Positions 8,283 to 17,945 are shown, counted from the stretch's first letter. The stretch is 64,000 nucleotides of DNA from Intestinimonas massiliensis (ex Afouda et al. 2020) (GCF_001244995.1 NZ_LN869529.1:1-64000); one strand, 5' to 3'. Program-made: numbers and translations. The notes: a model not told the origin generated them from the sequence alone.

Positions 8283-9455
8283 TCAGGTTCCCTCCAGCTT
8301 CAGTCTTATCCATAGCATATCCAGAATCTCCGGGGAAGTCAAGTCCAGCCCGGTGCAGCCCACCAAGGCGGTCACCCGGCCCTGCCGCAGCAGCAGATAG
8401 GCGCCGTCCCCGGCAGTCCAGCACTGGTCAAACCCCAGCTCCGGGGCCTCGGTCCACTGGAGGCTGCCCCAGAGGAAGGCTCCCCGGGCGGTCTCCTTCA
8501 CGCGGACCTCCGCCGTCCAGCGGGCCAGCCAGGAAAAGACACAGTCATAGCGCTCCATGGTCAGGATGTGGGCGCTGCCCGCCGGGCCGTCTACGATTTC
8601 GCTGTAGTCCAGGTAGTCCGCCAGCACGGAGCGGCGGCCGTCCAGATAGCGGCTGTCGGACCCGATGCTGTCCAGCCCCAGGTCCTCTCCCATCACCACC
8701 GGATAGGTCCGGCAGGCCTCCACCGTGGCGGTGTACTCCGGATAGAAGCTGGTCCAGGCCAGATCCACGGTCTGATTCAGGCCCAGACTCTCGGCAATGC
8801 AGAGCCCCCCGGCGCAGATCAGCAGGACGCTGACCGCCAGCGCCAGTCCGCCCCGAAGCGCGGCGCCCCGTCCGGGGACCGCCAGGCCGCCGGTTTTGCG
8901 GCAGGCCCGAAAGTAGGCCAGGGTGGCCGCCCCGCGCCACAGGAGCTGGAGGACCATCAGCACCAGCATCAGCCCATACAGCAGCGACCCGTTGGAGGCC
9001 ACGCCCGGGGCCAGGGCGGAGCCGCTGCTGGGCAGGGCGGCGGCGAGGAGAACCAGCCACAGCACGGCCGCCAGCAGCACGCCCCCCGAGACCAGCAGGT
9101 TTTTCAGCACGTATTGTTTCCAGAACCGCTCCCATTCCATCCCCGGATCGCTCTGGATGGGGGCGGGATGGGTCCCCGGCCGGGAGCGGAACAGCAGCAT
9201 TCCCCGCAGGGACTGCACCTTTTCCCAACCCGCGTCGGCGCAGAGCTGGAGGTAGTCCGGGTCGGTCTCGTCCAGCGTCCGGCGGAGGTCCAGGTCCACA
9301 AAGTGGCTGCGGCCCTCGCAAGGCTCGAACCGGGCCAGAACGTTCAGATGTACCTTTTTTAGCACCCAGCCCGCCGCCGCCCGGCGGTCCAGACAGGCTT
9401 GGGCCGCCTTGTAGTCCATGGCCTCATAGGGGAAAAAGCCCCAGGCGCCGCCCAT
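8283..9455 (-). CDS. DUF2812 membrane protein (downstream copy)
   Basis: 390 aa. The N-terminal about 110 residues form a DUF2812 domain (FFPYEAMDYKAAQACLDRRAAAGWVLKKVHLNVLARFEP ... DYLQLCADAGWEKVQSLRGMLLFRSRPGTHPAPIQSDPGMEWERFWK), then three to four membrane segments (about 120-235), then an extracytoplasmic C-terminal domain of about 150 residues. It is a divergent paralogue of the next gene upstream; the domain order is the same. AAGGAGG precedes ATG 9455. DUF2812 proteins commonly accompany PadR regulators; function unknown. Confidence 0.8.
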   Translation of the reverse strand: MGGAWGFFPYEAMDYKAAQACLDRRAAAGWVLKKVHLNVLARFEPCEGRSHFVDLDLRRTLDETDPDYLQLCADAGWEKVQSLRGMLLFRSRPGTHPAPIQSDPGMEWERFWKQYVLKNLLVSGGVLLAAVLWLVLLAAALPSSGSALAPGVASNGSLLYGLMLVLMVLQLLWRGAATLAYFRACRKTGGLAVPGRGAALRGGLALAVSVLLICAGGLCIAESLGLNQTVDLAWTSFYPEYTATVEACRTYPVVMGEDLGLDSIGSDSRYLDGRRSVLADYLDYSEIVDGPAGSAHILTMERYDCVFSWLARWTAEVRVKETARGAFLWGSLQWTEAPELGFDQCWTAGDGAYLLLRQGRVTALVGCTGLDLTSPEILDMLWIRLKLEGT

Positions 9456-9471
9456 GGTCAGCCCTCCTTAT

Positions 9472-10761
9472 CTATGTCGTTTCATCGGTCCAGCCCTCCA
9501 GCCAGGCCAGCGCGGCGGGGAGAGGGTCGGACGTAAAGTCATCGGTGAATTCCAAGGTGAGCCAGGTGTTTCCGCGTCGGCATAGATATGTGTGCCAGCG
9601 GTCGGAGTGGGAGCTCACCCGCCAGACGGCCTCGCAGCCCTCCACCGGGACGCCCTCTGCCCGCTCTGACGTCCTGTCCCGGTCGGCCAGAAAGGGAGAG
9701 ACCCAGGTGTGAACGGTAAAATAGACGGAAGTGTAATAGCGGGTGGAGCCCCTGGTTCGAATGAGAAACGACTCACTCCACTCGGCCCGGCTGCCCAGAA
9801 AGGTGTCCGAGCGAGTCGGCTGATCTCCATGCATTACCTCAGGCTCTCCGCCCTCCAGCACGGGAGGGGGCGGAATACGGCCGGGAAAGGCGTCCCGCAG
9901 AGGGCCGTGGGCCCAGCCGCAGAGGATCAAAAACAGCGCCAGGCCGCACCAGAGAAGCGATCGCTGGAGGATGCGTTTGTCATCCGGATGCCGGACCATC
10001 AGGCAGATACCGCCCAGCAGCATACCGGCAAAGGCGTAGATATTGGTATCGTTGAGGAGGACGTCCGCCGTCAGGAGGGGGAGGAGGAGCGTGCTGTAGA
10101 CGGCGGACACCAGAGACAGCCGCCCCCGCCGCCGGGCGGCCGTGGCCTCGGGGACCGGGAGCGCCTCGCCGGCCCCTGCCGCCTGTTTCCAGCAGCGAAA
10201 GTGTCTCCCCGACCAGATCAGTTGGAGGAGAAGCAGGGACAGCGGAAGCGGAGAGGTCAGCAGAATGGCGGAGGCCAGATTGCTCTGGGTGAGTATCAGG
10301 GGAAGCCGTGCGGGAATGGAAGGCAGCCGCTTCCAGGACACGACGGCCAGCAGGAGGATGAGAAGCAGCGGGATCAGGAGGGGGAGATCGGCCAGGAGCA
10401 TCCGCCGCAGCACCTTCTTCCGGTAGCGCTGGTACTCCAGGGCCGGATCGGTCTGAATGGGGAGGGGGTCCGTTCCGGGCCGGGAGGCATAGATGTTCAG
10501 ATACCCCACGGTCTCCACCAGCTCCCAGCCCGCCTCGGTGCAGAGCTGGAGGTAATCGTGCTCCTCCGGCTTCGTGGCGTCGGTCCAGTCCAGAAAGTAG
10601 CGCAGATCGGTGCGGTCCGTCCGCCGGAACCGGGCCAGAACGCCGGAATGGACCCGCTCCAGCGCCCAGCCCTCCGCCGCCATGCGGTCCAGCTCGGCCT
10701 GGGCGGCCTTATAGTCGATTGCAAGATAGGAAAACAGTCTCCAGCAGGTGGACTCCTTCAC
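9472..10761 (-). CDS. DUF2812 membrane protein (upstream copy)
   Basis: 429 aa. DUF2812 domain at about residues 5-115 (LFSYLAIDYKAAQAELDRMAAEGWALERVHSGVLARFRR ... DYLQLCTEAGWELVETVGYLNIYASRPGTDPLPIQTDPALEYQRYRKK), then five or six hydrophobic segments and a soluble C-terminal domain. I place the start at GTG 10761: it overlaps the padR stop as GTGA and has AAGGAGGAAG upstream, replacing an in-frame ATG inside padR. It is coupled to PadR and so likely its regulatory target or partner. Confidence 0.8.
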   Translation of the reverse strand: MKESTCWRLFSYLAIDYKAAQAELDRMAAEGWALERVHSGVLARFRRTDRTDLRYFLDWTDATKPEEHDYLQLCTEAGWELVETVGYLNIYASRPGTDPLPIQTDPALEYQRYRKKVLRRMLLADLPLLIPLLLILLLAVVSWKRLPSIPARLPLILTQSNLASAILLTSPLPLSLLLLQLIWSGRHFRCWKQAAGAGEALPVPEATAARRRGRLSLVSAVYSTLLLPLLTADVLLNDTNIYAFAGMLLGGICLMVRHPDDKRILQRSLLWCGLALFLILCGWAHGPLRDAFPGRIPPPPVLEGGEPEVMHGDQPTRSDTFLGSRAEWSESFLIRTRGSTRYYTSVYFTVHTWVSPFLADRDRTSERAEGVPVEGCEAVWRVSSHSDRWHTYLCRRGNTWLTLEFTDDFTSDPLPAALAWLEGWTDETT

Positions 10762-11081
10762 GGCATTCTTCCTCCTTTCAGCACGCACTCTCCGTCCGCC
10801 ACCTGGCGGCGGAGCCGGTCGAATTCCTCCTCCAGCACCTTGCGGCCGTCCGCCGTGAGCCGGTAATACTTCCGGTTGTCCTCCAGGCGGGTGCGGATGA
10901 TGAGACCGTCCCGCTCAAAGCGGTCCAGCAGAGCGTACAGGGTCCCCGCCCCGATGGCCACCCGCCCGCCTGTGAGCTGGGAGGCATATTGCATGACGCC
11001 GTAGCCGTGGCGCTCCTCCACCAGGGAGAGCAGGACATAGTACATCGGCTCGGTCAGGGTGTCCAGCTTTTTCCGGGCCAC
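10758..11081 (-). CDS. PadR-family transcriptional regulator
   Basis: 107 aa winged-helix protein with the PadR pattern: LTEPMYYVLLSLVEERHGYGVMQYASQLTGGRVAIGAGTLYALLDRFERDGLI, then the wing RLEDNRKYYRLTADGRKVLEEEFDRLRRQV. PadR proteins usually repress their own operon. The start is GTG 11081 (Met-Ala-Arg-Lys-Lys), with GGGGAGG 8 bases upstream; a start at 11099 is also open. The gene overlaps the next one by four bases and is preceded by a perfect AT-rich dyad that is probably its operator. Confidence 0.87.
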   Translation of the reverse strand: MARKKLDTLTEPMYYVLLSLVEERHGYGVMQYASQLTGGRVAIGAGTLYALLDRFERDGLIIRTRLEDNRKYYRLTADGRKVLEEEFDRLRRQVADGECVLKGGRMP

Positions 11082-11100
11082 GGCGCGCACCTCCCCCAAT

Positions 11101-11145
11101 TATATCGAATATCGGTATAGTTATCATATATCAATATTCGATATA
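11101..11145 (-). promoter_or_regulatory. Probable PadR operator/promoter
   Basis: Arms TATATCGAATAT (11101-11112) and ATATTCGATATA (11134-11145) form a perfect 12-bp inverted repeat in an AT-rich spacer just upstream of padR. It is the only such dyad between padR and the ilvD terminator. Confidence 0.65.
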
Positions 11146-11158
11146 TGTCAATCAAAAA

Positions 11159-11196
11159 CTCCGCTGGGACGAGCCAAAAGGCTCGTCCCAGCGGAG
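11159..11196 (-). terminator. Intrinsic terminator after ilvD
   Basis: A 17-bp perfect stem (CTCCGCTGGGACGAGCC and complement) with a 4-base loop; read on the minus strand it is followed by TTTTT. It lies about 30 bp beyond the ilvD stop. Confidence 0.9.
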
Positions 11197-11225
11197 GCAT
11201 TTCAGATCCGGTCGAGAAAAGACGA

Positions 11226-12887
11226 CTATTCCAGCACCGCGCCCCGGGCGGCGGAGGTGACCAGCTTGGCGTACCGGGCCAGGTATCCGGTCTTGACTTT
11301 GGGCTCCGGACAGACCCACTTGGCCTTGCGGGCGGCCAGCGTGGTCTCGTCCACCAGCAGTTCGATCTTGCAGTTGGGGATGTCGATGGCGATGGCGTCG
11401 CCCTCCTCCACGTAGGCGATGGGTCCGCCCAGGGCGGCCTCGGGAGAGATGTGGCCGATGGAGGCTCCCCGGGTGGCCCCGGAGAAGCGGCCGTCGGTGA
11501 TGAGGGCCACCTCCTTGTCCAGCCCCATGCCGGCGATGGCCGAGGTGGGATTGAGCATCTCCCGCATGCCGGGCCCGCCCTTGGGGCCCTCATAGCGGAT
11601 GACCACCACATCGCCGGAGACGATTTTCCCGGCGTAGATGGCGGCGATGGCCTCGTCCTCGGAGTCGAACACCCGGGCCGGGCCGGTATGGACCATCATC
11701 TCCGCGGCCACGGCGGACTGCTTGACCACACAGCCCTCGGGGGCCAGGGAGCCCTTGAGCACGGCGATGCCGCCATAGGGGGAGTAGGGGTTCTCGATGG
11801 GGCGGATGATGTCATGGTCCAGATTTTCCACGCCCTCCAGATTTTCCGCCACCGTCCGGCCGGTGGCGGTGATACCGGAGGTATCCAGCAGTCCCTTCTT
11901 GGTCAGCTCCTTCATAACGGCGTATACGCCGCCCGCCCGGTCCAGGTCCTCCATGAAGGTGTCGCCGGCGGGGGCCAGGTGACACAGGTTGGGGGTGCGG
12001 CGGGAGATGTCGTTGGCGAACGCCAGGCTCAGCTCGATGCCGCACTCGTGGGCGATGGCCGGTAGGTGGAGCATGGAGTTGGTGGAGCAGCCCAGGGCCA
12101 TATCCAGGGTCTCGACGTTGTGGAAGGCGGCCTCGGTCATGATGTCCCGGGGGCGGATGTTCCGCTCCACCAGCTCCATGATCTGCATGCCGGTGTGCTT
12201 GGCCAGCCGCAGCCGGGCGGAGTAGACGGCGGGGATGGTGCCGTTGCCCCGCAGGGCCATGCCGATGCCCTCGGTAAGGCAGTTCATGGAGTTGGCGGTA
12301 TACATGCCGGAGCAGGAGCCGCAGGTGGGACAGGCGTTGTTCTCATAGTCCTCCACCCCCGCCTCGTCCAGCTTGCCGGCCTTGTAGGCGCCCACCGCCT
12401 CAAACATGTGGCTCAGGCAGGAGCGGCGGCCGTCCTGGAGCCGGCCGGCCAGCATGGGCCCGCCGGAACAGAAGATGGCGGGGATGTTCAGCCGGGCGGC
12501 GGCCATAAGCAGGCCGGGTACGTTTTTGTCGCAGTTGGGGATCATCACCAGGCCGTCAAACTGGTGGGCCAGGGCCATGGCCTCGGTGGAGTCAGCGATG
12601 AGATCCCGGGTGACCAGGGAATACTTCATGCCGATGTGGCCCATAGCGATGCCGTCGCACACGGCGATGGCGGGGAACTCCACCGGCGTGCCTCCGGCAC
12701 ACCGGATGCCGGCCTTGACCGCCTCGGCGATTTTGTCCAGATTCATGTGGCCGGGGACGATCTCATTGTAGGAGCAGACCACGCCGATGAGGGGGCGCTC
12801 CAGCTCCTCCTTGGTGTAGCCCAGGGCGTAAAAGAGGGAGCGGTTGGGGGCGCGCTCCACGCCCCGGGTCACGTTGTCGCTGCGCAT
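11226..12887 (-). CDS. ilvD: Dihydroxy-acid dehydratase
   Basis: 553 aa, normal length. Dehydrates 2,3-dihydroxy-isovalerate and -methylvalerate in valine and isoleucine synthesis. Iron-sulfur cysteine motifs are visible: [17 protein letters not shown] and [22 protein letters not shown], plus [17 protein letters not shown] and the C-terminal [23 protein letters not shown] 12887 has GGAGGTCAT upstream. It is monocistronic and separate from the ilvBN-ilvC operon 20 kb away; the divergent FCD-GntR regulator and its two operators lie in the promoter region. Confidence 0.96.
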   Translation of the reverse strand: MRSDNVTRGVERAPNRSLFYALGYTKEELERPLIGVVCSYNEIVPGHMNLDKIAEAVKAGIRCAGGTPVEFPAIAVCDGIAMGHIGMKYSLVTRDLIADSTEAMALAHQFDGLVMIPNCDKNVPGLLMAAARLNIPAIFCSGGPMLAGRLQDGRRSCLSHMFEAVGAYKAGKLDEAGVEDYENNACPTCGSCSGMYTANSMNCLTEGIGMALRGNGTIPAVYSARLRLAKHTGMQIMELVERNIRPRDIMTEAAFHNVETLDMALGCSTNSMLHLPAIAHECGIELSLAFANDISRRTPNLCHLAPAGDTFMEDLDRAGGVYAVMKELTKKGLLDTSGITATGRTVAENLEGVENLDHDIIRPIENPYSPYGGIAVLKGSLAPEGCVVKQSAVAAEMMVHTGPARVFDSEDEAIAAIYAGKIVSGDVVVIRYEGPKGGPGMREMLNPTSAIAGMGLDKEVALITDGRFSGATRGASIGHISPEAALGGPIAYVEEGDAIAIDIPNCKIELLVDETTLAARKAKWVCPEPKVKTGYLARYAKLVTSAARGAVLE

Positions 12888-12917
12888 GGGATGACCTCCT
12901 TCTGTATGTGAAACAAG

Positions 12918-12947
12918 TTGTAAGACTATGCTTGCATTGTCTGACTA
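12918..12947. promoter_or_regulatory. Two FadR/GntR-type operators between ilvD and the regulator
   Basis: TTGTAAGACTA (12918-12928) and TTGTCTGACTA (12937-12947) both fit TNGTNNNACNA, the consensus known for FadR-subfamily GntR regulators. The copies are 19 bp apart, about two helical turns, in the divergent promoter region, beside a -10-like TATAGTAT at 12948-12955. Confidence 0.7.
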
Positions 12948-12996
12948 TATAGTATAGGATAGGGGGGAAGATGTCAAGACCGACGAGGTGATGGAT

Positions 12997-13671
12997 ATGG
13001 AAAAAAAGAGCCTTTCTCAGCGAACGGCGGAGCGGCTGTATACCCAGATCGCGGTGGAGCGGCGTATGGCGCCGGGGGAAAAGCTGCCGAACGAGGTGGA
13101 GCTCTCCCGGCGTCTGGGGGTGAGCCGGGCGACCCTGCGGGAGGCCCTCCGGGCCCTGACCACCCAGGGGGTGCTGGAGGTGCGCCGGGGCAAGGGGACC
13201 TTCGTGTCGGAACAGGCGGGGGCGACGGACCCGTTCGGCTTTGACCGACTGGACCGGGTGAAGGGGCAGCTTCGGGACCTGTTTGAGCTGCGGGGCATCG
13301 TGGAGCCCCAGGCTGCCCGGCTGGCCTGCCGCCGGGCCACGGAGACCGAGCTGGAGGAGATCCTGGCCCGTGGGGCGGAGGTGGAGGACTGTATCCGGGC
13401 GGGGCGGGACCGGACCGCGGCCGACCGGGAGTTCCACACAGCCATTGTGCGGGCCACCCATAACGAGTACATGCTGCGGCTGCTGCCGCTGATCCACCAG
13501 GCGGTGGCCACGGCGGTGGAGGCGGGGGAGCAGCAGGAACGGCTGGCAGCGGATACCCTGCGGGACCATGCCCTGCTGCTGGAATTTTTCCGGCGCCGGG
13601 ATGGAGCCGGGGCGGAGCACGCCATGGCCATCCACATGCGCCACGCCATGGACGGGATGGGGCTGGAGTGA
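12997..13671 (+). CDS. FadR-subfamily GntR transcriptional regulator (FCD domain)
   Basis: About 224 aa. N-terminal GntR winged helix ([43 protein letters not shown]), then an all-helical FCD ligand domain with the metal/ligand residues in [18 protein letters not shown] and the distal [28 protein letters not shown]. The ligand is probably a small carboxylate, but which one is not visible. Start ATG 12997 has AGG 8 bases upstream; ATG 12991 and GTG 12988 are in frame. Two operator-like repeats upstream suggest control of itself and of ilvD. Confidence 0.87.
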   Translation: MEKKSLSQRTAERLYTQIAVERRMAPGEKLPNEVELSRRLGVSRATLREALRALTTQGVLEVRRGKGTFVSEQAGATDPFGFDRLDRVKGQLRDLFELRGIVEPQAARLACRRATETELEEILARGAEVEDCIRAGRDRTAADREFHTAIVRATHNEYMLRLLPLIHQAVATAVEAGEQQERLAADTLRDHALLLEFFRRRDGAGAEHAMAIHMRHAMDGMGLE

Positions 13672-13686
13672 ATGGAGGAAGGAAAG

Positions 13687-14754
13687 ATGGAGAGGGCTCT
13701 GCGGCTGGAGGTAGCCAGTCAGAAGTCGCTGCACGGCGTCTATGACGGTTTGGCGGAAAAGAGTATGCGCCGCTTTTCCATGGTCGCCTGCTATCATTTC
13801 AAGCGGATTGCGCCGGGGGCAAGGATATGGGCCTGGAAGGAGCCCGAGCCCCAGGGGTATCTGGTCACCTATTATGATGTGGGGAACCACCCTGTCTGGA
13901 TGACCCTCTGGAGCACGGAGTTGCCATCCGGCAATGGAGAGAGGCTGTGGTGGGAGACGGAGCGGTTTGCACGGGATTTCAACCGGGATACGGTGCTTGT
14001 CAGCGAGGACGAACAGGGTGTCGTCTGCTATCGCTTCTACTCGCCGGACCGTGGGGCACGGGCCTGGGTGCGGGTGGCGCCCGATGGGAGCAGCATGACG
14101 GGGGAGCAAACGGAGCAGTTTTTCCAGGGACTGGTGAAGCGCTGGCGGCGCGGAGCCCTGGAACTGGAGGCGGTGCACTTTGAGGAACGTACCCAGGCCT
14201 GCGCCTGGCTGGATGATGCTTTTGGATTTCAGCCCAGGGAGATGCCGGAGCGCCGCTCTGTCCTGGAAGCGGCAGCACGGAATGCCCTGAAGAGCCCTTT
14301 CCATGTCATACCGTTGGTGCGGGACAAGGCTTATCTGGACTATGACCCAAAGGCGGAGTATGTGAAGGTGCTGCAGGCGGCCCAGGGACTGCTGGCGCCG
14401 TCGGGATTTCATAAATCGAAGGGCAATTTCTACCGGCTGTGGGAGGGGGGTGCCTATATGGAGTGCATCCAGTTCCAGAGGAACTGGACGCGGCTGGATC
14501 CGACCCAGGAAACAATTTTTACGGTAAACATCGGCTGGGGTGCGGCTGCGCACAGTGGGAGGGAACGCTGGGCAGCAAGGGATCTCACGAGAGGCGCTGC
14601 TCCCTGCTCGCGGCGGATTGGCCATCTGACCAGAGGCTATGACCACTGGTATGAGCTGTATCCCGGCGTCGATACGGTGGAGGTGGCGGAAACGGTCATG
14701 TCCGATCTGAAAAAGGCGGTGGCTTATCTGGACCAGTGTCGGACATCCGGATAG
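13687..14754 (+). CDS. Protein of unknown function with C-terminal DUF4304-like domain
   Basis: 355 aa, soluble, no signal peptide. The C-terminal 130 residues resemble DUF4304 (LLAPSGFHKSKGNFYRLWEGGAYMECIQFQRN ... ETIFTVNIGWG). The N-terminal 220 residues (HFKRIAPGARIWAWKEPEPQGYLVTYYDVGNHPVWM) are not recognised. Start ATG 13687 is preferred because AGGAAGG precedes it; ATG 13672 directly after the regulator stop is in frame but has a poor site. Probably cotranscribed with the GntR gene. Confidence 0.7.
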   Translation: MERALRLEVASQKSLHGVYDGLAEKSMRRFSMVACYHFKRIAPGARIWAWKEPEPQGYLVTYYDVGNHPVWMTLWSTELPSGNGERLWWETERFARDFNRDTVLVSEDEQGVVCYRFYSPDRGARAWVRVAPDGSSMTGEQTEQFFQGLVKRWRRGALELEAVHFEERTQACAWLDDAFGFQPREMPERRSVLEAAARNALKSPFHVIPLVRDKAYLDYDPKAEYVKVLQAAQGLLAPSGFHKSKGNFYRLWEGGAYMECIQFQRNWTRLDPTQETIFTVNIGWGAAAHSGRERWAARDLTRGAAPCSRRIGHLTRGYDHWYELYPGVDTVEVAETVMSDLKKAVAYLDQCRTSG

Positions 14755-14859
14755 GGTCATATTTTGAGCGCAGACACTTGCGCCCCAATGACTCTACCGC
14801 TGGTCGGTTGACGGAGGCCGCCCTTGCGGGGTAGGATGGGGAACAAGGGAGGGACCCAT

Positions 14860-15006
14860 ATGCATGAGATCGACAAGGACCGGTTCGGAGCGTTCGTGGC
14901 CCAACTGCGCCGGGAAAAGGGAATGACCCAGAGGGAGCTGGCCGACCGGCTCTATGTGTCGGACAAGGCGGTGAGCAAGTGGGAGTGGGGAGTTTCCCAT
15001 AATTAA
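14860..15006 (+). pseudogene. XRE-family regulator, 5' half interrupted by the mobile element
   Basis: 49 codons encode a Cro/C1-type HTH (DRFGAFVAQLRREKGMTQRELADRLYVSDKAVSKWE) that runs into element sequence and stops at TAA 15006. The rest of the gene is found 16.4 kb away at 31,371-32,010; removing the element joins them in frame as KWETGLSLPD, the usual HTH-to-loop sequence of this family. AAGGGAGGG lies before ATG 14860. A truncated HTH peptide may still be made. Confidence 0.85.
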
Positions 15007-15013
15007 AGATATT
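14993..15013 (+). repeat. Left terminal inverted repeat of the element (attL arm)
   Basis: TTTCCC-A-TAATTAAAGATATT; it matches the reverse complement of 31,352-31,372 at 20 of 21 positions. Such half-site symmetry is usual for attachment sites of large serine recombinases. Confidence 0.85.
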
Positions 15014-15284
15014 ATACCCGCGCTTACATTACTTGCAAATTATAGTATCTAAATCTAAAATACTGTGAAAAGCTGATTTCATATGATCCGATAAAAAGGA
15101 TATATCGAAAGGATAATTGAAAATTTTGATACAACTTTATTTTGCCCTGATGAAACAAATTTGAGCGGGATAAAAATGTTGCATCAAAGTAACTTGCAAG
15201 AAAAAAGCAAGAATATAAACATGGCATTTTTACAGGATAATGTTAAAATAATTTTATCTGTATTTCTAAAGGAGGGACTGTCCC
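15007..15284 (+). promoter_or_regulatory. AT-rich left-end region with probable promoter of the Mg2+ operon
   Basis: 278 bp without a convincing gene. A sigma-A-like promoter TTGCAA (15033-15038), 17-bp spacer, TAAAAT (15056-15061) points toward mgtA, leaving a long untranslated leader of about 215 nt. GGAGGG at 15271-15276 is the mgtA ribosome site. A short unsupported frame overlaps the mgtA start. Confidence 0.5.
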
Positions 15285-17945
15285 GTGTCAAAAACAACAC
15301 TGTTTGACAGTCGTATCAAAAAATACGCTTACCGTGAGGCGTCACAAATATATCAAGATATTGAAGCATCACCGGATGGCCTGTCTCATGAACAGGTCGA
15401 GGCGATGAGGGAAAAATATGGTGCAAACAGCTTCGCGGAGCGAAAAAATGATACGACAATACGCCGGTTGCGGCGGGCTTTTATCAATCCGTTCAATATA
15501 ATTCTCTTTATCCTGGGTATTATTTCATTGGTGACGGACGTTTTTCTCGTCTCCAACTTCGCCAGAAATGCCACTACTGCCATCATTATCTTTTCCATGA
15601 TCCTAATTAGTGGTGCGATCCGTCTGATTCAGGAGCTCCGGGCAAAGACCGCGGCGCAGCAGCTTGACCGGCTGATTCATGAAAGTATCACTGTAAAGCG
15701 AGAAGGAGAACTCATAGAAATATATGCGGAAGAATTGGTGGTGGGGGATATTGTTCTGCTCTCTGCGGGTGACCGTGTTCCGGCGGATATCCGGCTGACA
15801 GAAGTCACCGACCTGTTCGTCTCACAGGCAGCCATAACGGGCGAAAGCGCCATTTTGGAAAAGAACTGCTGCGCCCTCAGTTACAGCAGCTTGGAAACGC
15901 TGACCCAGCTTGAAAACCTTGCTTTTATGGCAACAACAGTCATCAGCGGTAAAGGCGAGGGTATTGTGCTGGCGGTCGGAAAGGACACGCTCTACGGCAG
16001 CTTTGCAAAACCTGATTCTGATGATAAAAAATCCTTTCAAAAGGGTGCCAATTCCATCGCCTGGGTCATGCTCCGCTTTATTGCGGTGCTGATTCCCATT
16101 GTATTCGCGCTTCTCGGTATCACAGGTGGGAAATGGCTGGAATCCTTTGCTTTTGCGCTGTCGGTGGCTGTAGGACTGATGCCGGAGATGCTGCCTATGG
16201 TTATTACCGCTTGCCTTGCAAGGGGCAGTCTTACCATGAGTCGCAAGCAGACCATCATCAAAGACATCAATGCCATTCAGGGTTTTGGCAGCATGGATGT
16301 GCTTTGCATGGACAAAACTGGAACGCTGACCAATGAAAGCATCCTGCTGGAATATTACATGGACGTGCTCGGCAACGAAAGCAGCGAGGTGCTGGATTTG
16401 GCTTTCTTAAACAGCTTCTACCATTCCGGCGTACGCAATCCAATTGATAACGCGATTCTTGCCTGTCAGACTATGCCGGGACGTGAGACGCATTACGCTG
16501 ATTTGCTCACGCAGTATCAAAAAACAGACGAGATTCCCTTTGACTATGCCCGCAAGGTGGTCAGCACCCTCGTGACCGACCCAAACGGGGAAAATCAGCT
16601 TATTATGAAGGGCGACATTGCCCACATTGTTGCCCGCTGCGGCTATGTTTCGTACCGTGGTGAGGTTCTGTCCATGGAGGACGGTGCGGAAAGCGTCGCT
16701 TCCGTGGTAGACGAAATGTTGCAGGACGGCATGAAGGTCATCGCCGTGGCTCGGAAAAATGTGGGGCAGCAGAACCAAATCACCCCCGCCGATGAAGCGG
16801 ACATGATCTTGGTGGGGTATCTGGCGTTCTTCGACGCCCCAAAGAAAACCGCAAAGGCGTCCGTGGCGGCGCTCAAAAGGCTGAAGGTGACTCCCAAAAT
16901 TCTGACGGGGGATCAGGCGGACGTAGCGGTCTCTGTATGCCGCCGGGTGGGGATTTCTTCCGAAGCCGTGCTGACCGGCGCCAATCTGGATAAAATGACA
17001 GACAGCGAACTTAGCGCTGCGGTTGAAAAAATTCATGTTTTTGCGGAGCTTACACCGGGTCAAAAGGTCCGTCTGGTTTCCACCCTGGGTCAAAATGGGC
17101 ATACGGTGGGTTTCTTGGGCGACGGAATCAATGATATCCCGGCACTATGCGAGGCCAATGTGGGCATCTCGGTGGATACGGCGGTAGATGCAGCAAAAGA
17201 CGCGGCGGACGTGGTACTGCTTCAAAAGGATCTTGGCGTGCTGGAACAGGGCATTTTAGAAGGGCGAAAAACCTTTACCAATATGCTCAAATACATTAAA
17301 ATTACCGCCAGTTCCAACTTCGGCAACATCCTCTCCATTGTCTGCGCCAGCGCCTTCTTGCCCTTTTTGCCTATGACTTCCGTACAGATATTGCTGCTGA
17401 ACCTGCTGTACGATGTTTTGTGCATCATTCTGCCCTGGGACAATGTGGATGAAGAAGAGACCGTGTCTCCGAGGGACTGGTCGGGCAGAACGCTGGGGCG
17501 GTTTATGCTGTCCTTTGGACCGATCAGTTCCCTGTTCGACATAGTGACATTCCTGTTTCTGTATTACTTCCTGTGTCCTATGCTGTGCGGAGGAGCGACC
17601 TATCTGAACCTTACCGATCCCGCCCAGCGGCTTCAGTATGTGTCTCTTTTCCAGACTGGATGGTTTTTGGAATCCATGTGGACGCAGGTGCTGATTCTGC
17701 ATTTTCTGCGGACCCGCAGGATACCCTTTGTGCAGAGCAGGCCGTCTGCGCCGGTTATTTGTATTACCCTTGCGGGAATCATCGCCTTTACCGCGATTAC
17801 CTTTACTAAGGGTGCGTCGTTGTTCGGCCTGACGAAATTGCCGCTTTGGTATTTCGTGTTTCTGCTGATTGTAGCGCTGTTGTATATGCTGCTGACTACG
17901 GTAGTCAAAACCTTCTATCAGAAGAAGTATCATGAGTTGATTTGA
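15285..17945 (+). CDS. mgtA: Magnesium-translocating P-type ATPase (MgtA/MgtB family), first copy
   Basis: 886 aa, P3B ATPase importing Mg2+ across the membrane. Seen: N-terminal cation-ATPase domain, TM pair (about 65-115), actuator motif TGES (AAITGESAILEKN), TM4 with VGLMPEMLPMVITACLARG, phosphorylation site DKTGTLTN (Asp343), nucleotide-domain KGD..., hinge FLGDGINDIPALCEA, and C-terminal TM segments. Start GTG 15285 with GGAGGG 8 bases upstream. Compared with the second copy the hinge reads GDGINDIPAL rather than [10 protein letters not shown] and the phosphorylation segment is CMDKTG, so the two are diverged paralogues. First gene of the cargo operon. Confidence 0.95.
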   Translation: MSKTTLFDSRIKKYAYREASQIYQDIEASPDGLSHEQVEAMREKYGANSFAERKNDTTIRRLRRAFINPFNIILFILGIISLVTDVFLVSNFARNATTAIIIFSMILISGAIRLIQELRAKTAAQQLDRLIHESITVKREGELIEIYAEELVVGDIVLLSAGDRVPADIRLTEVTDLFVSQAAITGESAILEKNCCALSYSSLETLTQLENLAFMATTVISGKGEGIVLAVGKDTLYGSFAKPDSDDKKSFQKGANSIAWVMLRFIAVLIPIVFALLGITGGKWLESFAFALSVAVGLMPEMLPMVITACLARGSLTMSRKQTIIKDINAIQGFGSMDVLCMDKTGTLTNESILLEYYMDVLGNESSEVLDLAFLNSFYHSGVRNPIDNAILACQTMPGRETHYADLLTQYQKTDEIPFDYARKVVSTLVTDPNGENQLIMKGDIAHIVARCGYVSYRGEVLSMEDGAESVASVVDEMLQDGMKVIAVARKNVGQQNQITPADEADMILVGYLAFFDAPKKTAKASVAALKRLKVTPKILTGDQADVAVSVCRRVGISSEAVLTGANLDKMTDSELSAAVEKIHVFAELTPGQKVRLVSTLGQNGHTVGFLGDGINDIPALCEANVGISVDTAVDAAKDAADVVLLQKDLGVLEQGILEGRKTFTNMLKYIKITASSNFGNILSIVCASAFLPFLPMTSVQILLLNLLYDVLCIILPWDNVDEEETVSPRDWSGRTLGRFMLSFGPISSLFDIVTFLFLYYFLCPMLCGGATYLNLTDPAQRLQYVSLFQTGWFLESMWTQVLILHFLRTRRIPFVQSRPSAPVICITLAGIIAFTAITFTKGASLFGLTKLPLWYFVFLLIVALLYMLLTTVVKTFYQKKYHELI

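Noticed and set aside
9745-9765. GGTTCGAAT, a T-loop-like sequence
   Set aside because: Lies inside a DUF2812 coding region with no cloverleaf around it; no tRNA gene was found in the window.
15024-15227. 67-codon minus-strand frame at the left end of the element
   Set aside because: AT-rich low-complexity peptide, no ribosome site; the region is better explained as attachment site plus operon leader.
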